Shown here: positions 1-5,797 of the stretch, in pieces
How the letters are laid out: the number at the start of each line of letters is the position of its first letter
Numbering within the stretch: position 1 is the first letter of the stretch
Assembly (NCBI GenBank): GCA_902475475.1
Contig: CABRZY010000093.1
Location: forward strand, 1 to 6,837
From: an uncultured Collinsella sp.
Lineage (GTDB): Bacteria; Actinomycetota; Coriobacteriia; Coriobacteriales; Coriobacteriaceae
Direction: 5' to 3'
Length of the DNA stretch: 6,837 bases
Program-made: the position numbers and the translations under genes
The notes under the pieces: model-generated
What the model saw: the letters and a program-made list of their open reading frames with translations, nothing else
What the model was told of the DNA's origin: nothing
Databases searched by the model: none

Positions 1-410
1 TCGCCAAGCGCATCCTGAGCGGCCTGGGCTTTTGCGGCCATTACATGCATTTTCATGGCGGAGGCGTGTCCGGCAAGGCGCCCATCATCTGCCTGCTGGC
101 CAAGCAGCCCGGCGGCGAGATGTCGCAGCAGGAACTCGGCATGCACTTTGACCTCAAGCCGGGGTCGCTTTCCGAGATCCTGTCCAAGCTCGAGGTCAAC
201 GGCCTCATCGAGCGCAGCCGTAACCCCAAGGATCGACGGCAACTCACCATTCGCCTGACCGAAACCGGCCGGGAAAACGCCCGCATCGACCAGGCGGCCC
301 GCATCCGCTTTAGAGAACGGGCCTTTAGTGCCCTCACTCACGACGAGCGCGAGCAGCTCGCCGAAATGCTCGAGAAAATCCGTGTAACCTGGGAGGAACT
401 GGATGATTAA
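1..410 (+). CDS. MarR-family winged-helix regulator, 5' end cut by the window
   Basis: This is the C-terminal part of a MarR-type DNA-binding repressor. The frame is open from base 3 to the TAA at 408-410, and residues encoded before the first ATG at 45 continue it smoothly, so the true start lies upstream and the ATG at 45 is probably internal. The visible part carries the winged helix-turn-helix. A helix pair runs from MSQQELGMHFDLKPGSLSE through the recognition stretch ILSKLEVNGLIERS. It is followed by the wing, RNPKDRRQLTIRLTETG, with the D-R-R and L-T-x-x-G pattern typical of the family. A charged C-terminal helix follows, probably for dimerisation. MarR proteins usually bind palindromes in their own promoter and let go on binding a small ligand. 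Here the gene overlaps the first ABC subunit by 8 bp, so it very likely controls the exporter operon. Its promoter and operator are outside the window, and the inducer is unknown. Confidence 0.88.
   Translation, partial: AKRILSGLGFCGHYMHFHGGGVSGKAPIICLLAKQPGGEMSQQELGMHFDLKPGSLSEILSKLEVNGLIERSRNPKDRRQLTIRLTETGRENARIDQAARIRFRERAFSALTHDEREQLAEMLEKIRVTWEELDD
391..396 (+). promoter_or_regulatory. Ribosome binding site for the first ABC subunit
   Basis: GGGAGG lies six bases before the ATG at 403, inside the end of the MarR gene. It supports the start at 403, which overlaps the MarR stop as ATGATTAA, and suggests coupled translation. Confidence 0.75.
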
Positions 411-2217
411 AACCCTCATGGGCAGCATCCGCGACTATATGAAAGTCGCTGTTGCCACGCCATTGCTCGTGCTTGGCGAGGTGCTCTGCGAGATGCTGAT
501 TCCATTTATCACCGCCAACCTGATCGACGCCATCAAAGACGGTGCCACCGTAGCCGAGATGCTTCCCACCGCAGGCTTTTTGGCGCTCATCGCGCTGACG
601 TCGCTTGCTTTAGGCGCCGCTGCCGGCGTCACCTGCAGCCATGCGAGCTGCGGCTTCGCCAAGAACCTGCGTCACGACCTGTTCTACAAGATCCAGACGT
701 TCAGCTTTGCCAACATCGATGAGTTCTCGAGCTCCTCGCTCGTCACGCGTCTGACCACTGACATCAACAACGTTCAGCAGGCCTTTATGATGATCATCCG
801 TATCGTCGTGCGCGCGCCGCTGGTCTTGATCTTCGCTTTTACCATGGCATTTATCATGGGCGGCAGCGTCGCCATGGTCTACCTGGTCATCATTCCGCTG
901 CTGGGCTTTGGACTGTTCTTTATCATCTTTAAGGTACGCCCCATCTTCTCGCGCGTGTTCCACAAGTACGACGCCCTTAACGAGTCCGTCGAGGAAAACG
1001 TCACCGGCATGCGCGTGGTCAAGAGCTATGTGCGCGAAGACTTTGAGAAGGAGAAGTTCGCCACCGCCGCGCGCGACGTCCAGATGGACTTCACCCGCGC
1101 CGAGAAGCTGCTCGCCTTTAACAACCCCATGATGAACATCTGCGTCAACGGCGCATTTGTCGTCATCATCTACCTGGGATCCAAGCTCATCATCACGAGC
1201 CAGGGCACGCTGTTCGACGTGGGCCAGCTCTCCTCGATCTTTACCTATGGCTTCGCGATCCTCATGAGCCTGATGCAGCTGTCGATGATCTTTGTCATGG
1301 TGACCATGGCCGACGAATCGGCGCACCGCATTACCGAGGTGCTGGCCGCCGAGCCCACGATCGCCGATCCCGCCGAGCCCGTGCTCGAGGTTGCCGACGG
1401 TTCCATCGACTTTGACCACGTGAGCTTTAAGTATTCCGCGCATGCGAAGCGCCAGGCGCTCGACGATATCGACCTGCACATTAAGAGCGGCGAGACCATC
1501 GGCATCATCGGCGGCACCGGCTCGGCCAAGTCCACGCTTGTAAACCTCATCGCCCGCCTGTACGACGCCACCGAAGGCACCGTGCGCGTGGGCGGCGTGG
1601 ATGTGCGCGGCTACGACTTGGACGCTCTGCGCCACCAAGTGGCCATGGTATTGCAGAAAAACGTGCTGTTTAGCGGCACGATTGCCGAGAACCTGCGTTG
1701 GGGCGACCCGAACGCCACCGACGAAGAGGTCCGCGAGGCGGCACATCTGGCCTGCGCCGACGAGTTTGTCGATGGCTTCCCCAAGGGCTATGACACCTGG
1801 ATCGAGCAGGGCGGCTCCAACGTCTCGGGCGGTCAGAAGCAGCGCCTGTGCATTGCGCGTGCCCTGCTGCGTCGCCCCAAGATCTTGATCCTGGACGACT
1901 CCACCAGCGCCGTCGACACCAAGACCGACGCCAAGATCCGCGCAGGGCTGGCAAGCTATCTGCCCAACACGACCAAGCTCATCATCGCCCAGCGCATTAG
2001 CTCCGTGCAGGATGCAGACCGCATCATCGTCATGGAGGGCGGCCGCATCGCGCAGATCGGCAACCACGATGAGCTGCTCAAGACGAGCGAGATCTACCGC
2101 GAGACCTTTACCTCGCAGAACAAGATGTCTGCCGAGGGCGAAGAGGCCGTCGAAGCCGACACCGAGGCATCCGCAACACAAGCTCAGACCCAGGAAGGAG
2201 GCGAGGCACATGAGTAA
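403..2217 (+). CDS. ABC exporter half-transporter, degenerate-site subunit (TM287/BmrC-like)
   Basis: This 604-residue protein has the type IV ABC exporter layout. An N-terminal six-helix membrane domain (helices near 13-40, 55-76, 129-152, 155-178, 244-264 and 279-303) precedes a nucleotide-binding domain from about residue 330. Visible motifs are a Walker A at 370-377 (GGTGSAKS, with Ala375 where Gly is usual), the Q-loop Gln418, the signature VSGGQ at 474-478, and Walker B ending D498-D499. Asp499 replaces the catalytic Glu, and Gln530 replaces the H-loop His (AQRISSV against the usual AHRLSTV). In heterodimeric exporters such as TM287/288 and BmrCD one subunit carries exactly these changes and forms a non-hydrolysing site, while its partner supplies the active one. 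The next gene encodes a subunit with the complementary canonical residues. The protein ends in an acidic, Ala/Glu/Thr-rich tail (573-604), probably disordered. Export of drugs, peptides or lipids is possible; the substrate cannot be told. Confidence 0.93.
   Translation: MIKTLMGSIRDYMKVAVATPLLVLGEVLCEMLIPFITANLIDAIKDGATVAEMLPTAGFLALIALTSLALGAAAGVTCSHASCGFAKNLRHDLFYKIQTFSFANIDEFSSSSLVTRLTTDINNVQQAFMMIIRIVVRAPLVLIFAFTMAFIMGGSVAMVYLVIIPLLGFGLFFIIFKVRPIFSRVFHKYDALNESVEENVTGMRVVKSYVREDFEKEKFATAARDVQMDFTRAEKLLAFNNPMMNICVNGAFVVIIYLGSKLIITSQGTLFDVGQLSSIFTYGFAILMSLMQLSMIFVMVTMADESAHRITEVLAAEPTIADPAEPVLEVADGSIDFDHVSFKYSAHAKRQALDDIDLHIKSGETIGIIGGTGSAKSTLVNLIARLYDATEGTVRVGGVDVRGYDLDALRHQVAMVLQKNVLFSGTIAENLRWGDPNATDEEVREAAHLACADEFVDGFPKGYDTWIEQGGSNVSGGQKQRLCIARALLRRPKILILDDSTSAVDTKTDAKIRAGLASYLPNTTKLIIAQRISSVQDADRIIVMEGGRIAQIGNHDELLKTSEIYRETFTSQNKMSAEGEEAVEADTEASATQAQTQEGGEAHE
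2195..2201 (+). promoter_or_regulatory. Strong ribosome binding site for the second ABC subunit
   Basis: AAGGAGG, a near-perfect anti-16S complement, lies eight bases before the ATG at 2210. It settles the start at 2210. The frame is open further upstream to 2012, but that stretch lies inside the first ABC gene in another frame. Confidence 0.88.
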
Positions 2218-4129
2218 GGCAACGACCGCCGAGCGCGCGCTCAACCGCAAGGGTGGCACCATGTCGCGCCTCATCAAGACGCTCTTTGGCTTCTACCCCG
2301 TGCTTTTGCCCCTCGTCGTCGTCGGCGTGGTGCTCTGCGCCATCATCAACTCCATCGGCGCGACCTTCCTTCAGAGCGCCCTGCAGATTATTAGCGAATC
2401 GTGGCAGTCGGGCGATTGGGAAGCTGCACAGCCCAAGATCGCACAGCTCGTGACCACCCTCGCCTGCATCTACGGCGTCGGCATCCTGTCCTCGCTGTTC
2501 TGGAACCGCGCCATGGCCATCGTCACGCAGGGCTCGCTCGAGAAGCTGCGCGAGAAGATGTTCAACCGCATGCAGGACCTGCCGATTCGCTACTTCGACA
2601 CGCATCAGCGCGGCGACATCATGAGCCACTACACCAACGACATCGACACGCTGCGCCAGATGATCAGCCAGTCGCTGCCCAACCTGCTCATGACGACCAT
2701 CGTCATCGTCACGGTGTTCTTTATCATGCTGTACTACAGCGTTTGGATGTGCCTGGTCATTGTGGCAGGCGTCGCCTTTATGACCTTTATGACCAAGCTG
2801 CTCGGCTCCAACTCCGCGCGCTTCTTTATTGCGCAGCAGACCGAGCTCGGCGTTGTCGAGGGCCATATCGAGGAAGTCATGAACGGCCAGAAGGTCGTCA
2901 AGGCATTCTGCCACGAGTCTGCCGCCGAGGCCGATTTTGACGAGCGCAACGAAAAGCTCTTCGAGGTCTCGCAGAAGGCCAACATGTACGCCAACATCCT
3001 CATGCCCATCCTTATGAACCTGGGCAACCTGCTCTACGTGCTGGTCGCACTGGCCGGCGGCATTTTCCTGGCGCTGGGCGTGCCCAACCTGAGCATCTCG
3101 GGCATGGCGCTGTCCATCGCCGTCGTCGTGCCGTTCCTCAACATGACCAAGCAGTTCTGCGGACAGATCGGCCAGATCTCGCAGCAGATCAACGCCGTGG
3201 TCATGGGCCTCGCCGGCGCCGACCGTATCTTTGAGCTCATCGACGAGGAGCCCGAAGCCGACGAAGGCTATGTGACGCTCGTCAACGCTCAGGTGAACCC
3301 CGACACCTGGCAGCTCGAGGAGGCCGACCACCACACCGGCATGTGGGCGTGGAAACATCCGCACCGCGCAACCGGCGAGATCGAGTACGTGCCGCTGCGC
3401 GGCGACCTGGTCATGGACAACGTCGACTTTGGCTACACGCCCGACCACGAGGTGCTGCACGGCGTGTCCGTGTTTGCCAAGCCGGGCCAGAAGGTCGCGT
3501 TTGTCGGCGCCACCGGTGCCGGTAAGACGACCATCACCAACCTCATCAACCGCTTCTACGACATCGCCGACGGCAAGATCCGCTACGACGGCATCAACGT
3601 CAACAAGATCCGCAAGGCCGACCTGCGCCGCTCGCTGGGCGTCGTGCTACAGGACGTGAACCTGTTCACCGGCACTGTGATGGATAACATCCGCTACGGC
3701 AACCTGGACGCTACCGACGAGGAGTGCATCGCGGCGGCCAAGCTCGCGGGCGCGGACGACTTTATCACCCGCCTGCCCGACGGCTACGACACCATGCTCA
3801 CCGGCAACGGCGCGCAGCTGTCGCAGGGCCAGCGCCAGCTGATCTCGATTGCACGCGCCGCCGTCGCCGATCCGCCGGCAATGATTCTGGACGAGGCCAC
3901 GTCGAGCATCGACACCCGCACCGAGGCCATCGTGCAGGCGGGCATGGATAAGCTCATGGAGGGCCGCACGACGTTTGTCATCGCGCACCGCCTGTCCACC
4001 GTGCGCAACTCCGACGCGATCATCTGTCTGGACCACGGCCGCATTATCGAGCGCGGCAACCACGATGAGCTGATCGCCAAGCGCGGGTATTACTACCAGC
4101 TCTACACCGGAGCGTTTGAGCTGGAGTAG
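2210..4129 (+). CDS. ABC exporter half-transporter, catalytically canonical subunit (TM288/BmrD-like)
   Basis: This 639-residue partner of the preceding subunit starts at the ATG at 2210, overlapping its stop as ATGAGTAA. The membrane domain has helices near 29-51, 80-100, 158-177, 180-200, 265-289 and 297-312. The nucleotide-binding domain is complete: Walker A GATGAGKT at 433-440, Q-loop Gln481, signature LSQGQ at 537-541, Walker B Asp561 followed by catalytic Glu562, the D-loop SSID at 565-568, and H-loop His593. These complement the degenerate residues of the upstream subunit, so the two should form one heterodimeric inner-membrane pump with a single full-power ATPase site. Between the membrane and ATPase domains there is an insertion of roughly 44 residues (about 354-397), rich in Trp, His and Asp/Glu and containing WAWKHPH, absent from standard exporters. 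From memory, similar inserts occur in gut Firmicutes homologues. The substrate is unknown; multidrug or peptide export is plausible given the MarR gene upstream. Confidence 0.93.
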   Translation: MSKATTAERALNRKGGTMSRLIKTLFGFYPVLLPLVVVGVVLCAIINSIGATFLQSALQIISESWQSGDWEAAQPKIAQLVTTLACIYGVGILSSLFWNRAMAIVTQGSLEKLREKMFNRMQDLPIRYFDTHQRGDIMSHYTNDIDTLRQMISQSLPNLLMTTIVIVTVFFIMLYYSVWMCLVIVAGVAFMTFMTKLLGSNSARFFIAQQTELGVVEGHIEEVMNGQKVVKAFCHESAAEADFDERNEKLFEVSQKANMYANILMPILMNLGNLLYVLVALAGGIFLALGVPNLSISGMALSIAVVVPFLNMTKQFCGQIGQISQQINAVVMGLAGADRIFELIDEEPEADEGYVTLVNAQVNPDTWQLEEADHHTGMWAWKHPHRATGEIEYVPLRGDLVMDNVDFGYTPDHEVLHGVSVFAKPGQKVAFVGATGAGKTTITNLINRFYDIADGKIRYDGINVNKIRKADLRRSLGVVLQDVNLFTGTVMDNIRYGNLDATDEECIAAAKLAGADDFITRLPDGYDTMLTGNGAQLSQGQRQLISIARAAVADPPAMILDEATSSIDTRTEAIVQAGMDKLMEGRTTFVIAHRLSTVRNSDAIICLDHGRIIERGNHDELIAKRGYYYQLYTGAFELE

Positions 4130-4148
4130 TTCGGCCCGCCGAGATGGC

Positions 4149-4213
4149 CGATTTGCCGCTCATTCGTCGGGCATGACCCTAAGGTCAATGCCCTCCTCTT
4201 TCGGGGCAAATCG
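4149..4213 (+). other. Nested two-tier inverted repeat in the 3' region of the ABC operon
   Basis: An outer pair of perfect 9-base arms (CGATTTGCC at 4149-4157, GGCAAATCG at 4205-4213) encloses an inner hairpin. In the inner hairpin, GGGCATGACC (4169-4178) pairs with GGTC (4183-4186) and ATGCCC (4188-4193), leaving a CTAA loop and one bulged A at 4187. It sits 19 bases after the ABC stop and 40 bases before the terminator, so it should be in the 3' untranslated RNA. It lacks a downstream T-run and does not look like a terminator itself. It could be an mRNA 3'-stability element or a protein binding site; its function is not known. Confidence 0.6.
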
Positions 4214-4253
4214 ACTCATCTCAACGACCCAAACACAATGCACCGCAACGCAT

Positions 4254-4292
4254 AAGCCCCCGCAGTTCAATATGAGCTGTGGGGGCTTTTTT
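4254..4292 (+). terminator. Intrinsic terminator of the MarR-ABC operon
   Basis: The left arm AGCCCCCGCAG (4255-4265) pairs with CTGTGGGGGCT (4277-4287) across an 11-base loop. All 11 positions pair, one of them as G-U, and an A-T pair at 4254/4288 extends the stem. A run of six T follows (4287-4292). This is a textbook rho-independent terminator on the + strand. The other strand has no matching T-run, so it probably works in one direction only. Confidence 0.93.
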
Positions 4293-4331
4293 CATGCCAG
4301 CCGGAAACCGTATCCCACTTTTCGGGCTCAG

Positions 4332-4380
4332 AATGGGATGCCGTTTCCCGCTGGCCCCCTCCGGGAAACGGCATCCCATT
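4332..4380. repeat. Perfect 19-bp inverted repeat at the core of the array
   Basis: AATGGGATGCCGTTTCCCG (4332-4350) and CGGGAAACGGCATCCCATT (4362-4380) are exact reverse complements, separated by the 11-base C-rich loop CTGGCCCCCTC. No T-run follows on either strand, so this is not a simple intrinsic terminator. It would form a very stable hairpin in RNA and could extrude in DNA. Confidence 0.9.
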
Positions 4381-4395
4381 TCAAGGGCATAAACC

Positions 4396-4440
4396 GGGAT
4401 GTGGTTTCCCCTAACGGCACCTTTGGGAAGCCGCATCCCA
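4396..4440. repeat. Second hairpin of the array, fully paired with two G-U pairs
   Basis: GGGATGTGGTTTCCC (4396-4410) pairs over all 15 positions with GGGAAGCCGCATCCC (4425-4439) when two G-U wobbles are allowed, across a 14-base loop. Compared with the core hairpin it has an exchanged base pair: C4342-G4370 there is G4403-C4432 here. That is a compensatory double change which keeps the stem intact. Confidence 0.75.
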
Positions 4441-4567
4441 CTCTGTACGCACAAAACGGGATGAGCTGTCCCATGGTGATCCAAGACCAGAAGCATGTCC
4501 GATAGCGCGGCCAGGTCAAGAACAACAAGGCAAGCGTCACGCCAATTTGGACGAGCGTCTGCTGCAG

Positions 4568-4596
4568 TTTAAGGCTGCTGGCCCATATGGTAGAGT
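4568..4596 (+). promoter_or_regulatory. Candidate promoter of the diguanylate cyclase
   Basis: TGGTAGAGT at 4588-4596 matches an extended -10 (TGn followed by a 4/6 match to TATAAT). TTTAAG at 4568-4573 is a weak -35 at a 17-base spacing. The operon terminator upstream implies that this gene needs its own promoter. The match is weak by itself. Confidence 0.3.
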
Positions 4597-4648
4597 TAAC
4601 CACCCATGAATTTCAGCACACTGCGTGCTACCTGTTCTTTTGTCATTT

Positions 4649-4655
4649 AGGGAAG
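4649..4655 (+). promoter_or_regulatory. Ribosome binding site for the diguanylate cyclase
   Basis: AGGGAAG lies seven bases before the GTG at 4663 and fixes that start. The in-frame ATG upstream at 4606 is cut off by a stop at 4648-4650. Confidence 0.65.
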
Positions 4656-4662
4656 TGAACTT

Positions 4663-5754
4663 GTGAATACTTCTGTCGCCAAGAAGGCCAGCCAGGCGGT
4701 GCGCCTGCTCATGATGGTGCTCACGGCAGTTCTCATCTTCTTCTTCATCAATGTTATGCTGCTCGTCTCCGATATCCAGGGCACGGCGCGCGTGGTCAAC
4801 TACGCCGGTCTGGTGCGCGGTACCACGCAGCGAATCGTTAAGCTCGAGGACGCGGGCCAGCCTCAAGATGGCCTGCTCAAAGCCGTGGATTCATACATTA
4901 ACGGTTTGCGTTACGGAAGTGACGACCTCAACCTCGTCCGTCTCAACGACGACGAGTATCAGACAAAGATGACCGAGCTTGCTAATTATTTTGATGAGCT
5001 TTGCACCGAGATCATCCGCGTGCGCGAAGTCGGCTATGAGAACACCGACATCATCTCCATGAGCGAGGAGTTCTTTGGCATTTGCGACGATGCTACGCGA
5101 CTCGCAGAGGACTACTCTCAGGAGAAGGCGTCGGCGCTCAACTATCTCGAGGGCTTGGTGATCCTCGACATCGTGGGCCTGGTGGCGGCCTTTGCGGTTG
5201 AACTTGTTCGCGCGGTGCGAACTGCCGCGCTCAATCGCGAACTGCAGAGCAAAGTCTATCTCGACGAAGCCACGGGACTGCCCAACAAGAACAAGTGCGA
5301 GGAGATCTTGGGGCAGGAGCAGCCTGTCTCCGCGGAGGCGCCCGTTGCGGTGTGCGTCTTCGACCTTAACAATCTGCATACGGTCAACAACAGCTTCGGC
5401 CACGAGAAGGGCGACGAATACATCCGTTCTTTTGCCCAGCAGCTGGGGCACGTGGCGTCCGAGACCTGCTTTGTGGGCCGCGACGGCGGCGATGAGTTTA
5501 TCGTGGTGCTGCGGGATACCGATCGAGCTGCCGTGGAGTCCTGTCTCGCTCGGGTTCGTGCGAACGTGAACGAGTATTCCGAGGCTCACCCCGACATGCC
5601 CATCAGCTATGCGGTGGGCTACGCGCTTTCCAGCGATTTTGATGAACCGCCTACGAGGCGCGAGCTCTTTTCCCAAGCCAACAAAAACATGTACATCGAC
5701 AAGAACCGCGTAAAGACAGCCGAGGCAGCTGGGCCGCAACGCGAGGACCGCTAA
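4663..5754 (+). CDS. Membrane diguanylate cyclase with extracytoplasmic sensor region and GGDEF domain
   Basis: This 363-residue protein makes cyclic di-GMP from two GTP. A first membrane helix (about 13-35) is followed by a mostly helical extracytoplasmic region (36-159). Its start, VNYAGLVRGTTQRIVKLE (45-62), resembles the N-x-x-G-x-x-R-x-x-x-Q-R pattern of PilJ/NarX-type four-helix sensor bundles. A second helix spans about 160-181, and the GGDEF domain begins at DEATGLPNKN (201-210). The signature is an exact GGDEF at 275-279. Spacing matches the PleD active site without gaps: Asp234 and Asp277 for metal, Asn242 and Asp251 for guanine. Activity is therefore expected. The I-site RxxD, which would fall at 266-269, reads SETC, so product inhibition by that route should be absent. 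No EAL or HD-GYP domain is fused. The ligand and the c-di-GMP effector are unknown. The start is GTG, chosen on the ribosome binding site. The gene appears to be a single-gene unit convergent with the LysR gene. Confidence 0.92.
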   Translation: MNTSVAKKASQAVRLLMMVLTAVLIFFFINVMLLVSDIQGTARVVNYAGLVRGTTQRIVKLEDAGQPQDGLLKAVDSYINGLRYGSDDLNLVRLNDDEYQTKMTELANYFDELCTEIIRVREVGYENTDIISMSEEFFGICDDATRLAEDYSQEKASALNYLEGLVILDIVGLVAAFAVELVRAVRTAALNRELQSKVYLDEATGLPNKNKCEEILGQEQPVSAEAPVAVCVFDLNNLHTVNNSFGHEKGDEYIRSFAQQLGHVASETCFVGRDGGDEFIVVLRDTDRAAVESCLARVRANVNEYSEAHPDMPISYAVGYALSSDFDEPPTRRELFSQANKNMYIDKNRVKTAEAAGPQREDR

Positions 5755-5797
5755 ACCCGTAGCAAAGGGTAGCTAATTTGGGACGGGACTCTTTTGG

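Larger units (their letters stand above)
4301..4473. repeat. Array of six alternating 15-bp palindrome arms, about three tandem units of 61-62 bp
   Basis: A motif close to GGGAAACGGCATCCC occurs six times in strictly alternating orientation. Forward copies are at 4303-4317, 4363-4377 and 4425-4439; reverse copies are at 4335-4349, 4396-4410 and 4458-4472. Forward-to-forward and reverse-to-reverse distances are 61 to 62 bases. The gaps alternate too. Those inside a forward-reverse pair are always 17 bases (4318-4334, 4379-4395, 4441-4457) and share a central GC and a trailing A-x-A. Those between reverse and forward copies are 13 and 14 bases. Copies degrade toward the edges; the centre is perfect. 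The layout recalls REP/BIME elements, which also alternate in orientation and sit after operons. No open reading frame with a start signal uses it. I do not recognise the family. Confidence 0.85.
4474..4662 (+). other. Leader and intergenic stretch before the diguanylate cyclase
   Basis: Between the palindromic array and the GTG at 4663 I see no gene, RNA gene or riboswitch consensus. An ATG at 4606 is in frame with the cyclase but meets a TAG at 4648, so it cannot be its start. A short hairpin AGCAC-ACTGC-GTGCT lies at 4615-4629 in the presumed leader; five base pairs are too few to assign a role. Confidence 0.5.

Noticed and set aside
2012..2209. N-terminal extension of the second ABC subunit
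   Set aside because: The frame is open but lies inside the first ABC gene, codes for an Arg/Ser-rich stretch unlike exporters, and the AAGGAGG before 2210 marks the real start.
610..2277. Long minus-strand open frame (555 codons) opposite the first ABC gene
   Set aside because: It lies wholly over a clear ABC transporter gene, and its His/Asp/Gly/Leu-rich product shows no domain. GC-rich third positions often create such antisense frames.
2108..3460. Minus-strand open frame of 450 codons opposite the second ABC gene
   Set aside because: Shadow of the real gene in a GC-rich genome; composition is dominated by His, Asp and Val, with no recognisable domain.
4301..4473. CRISPR array
   Set aside because: Repeats alternate in orientation, are only 15 bases, diverge from each other and have related 13-17 base gaps. 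No cas gene is in view.
4116..4505. Plus-strand open frame of 129 codons running from the ABC end through the terminator and array
   Set aside because: It overlaps the ABC end and crosses a strong terminator and hairpins. Its product shows no domain.
4221..4603. Overlapping minus-strand frames across the palindromic array that seem to encode a repeated peptide of about 20 residues
   Set aside because: The 61-62 base period is not a multiple of three, so the units change frame and the peptide similarity is a side effect of the DNA repeat. There is no convincing ribosome binding site.
4474..4662. c-di-GMP (GEMM) riboswitch upstream of the cyclase
   Set aside because: I find no GEMM-type conserved core or two-helix arrangement in the leader; only a weak five-pair hairpin is present.
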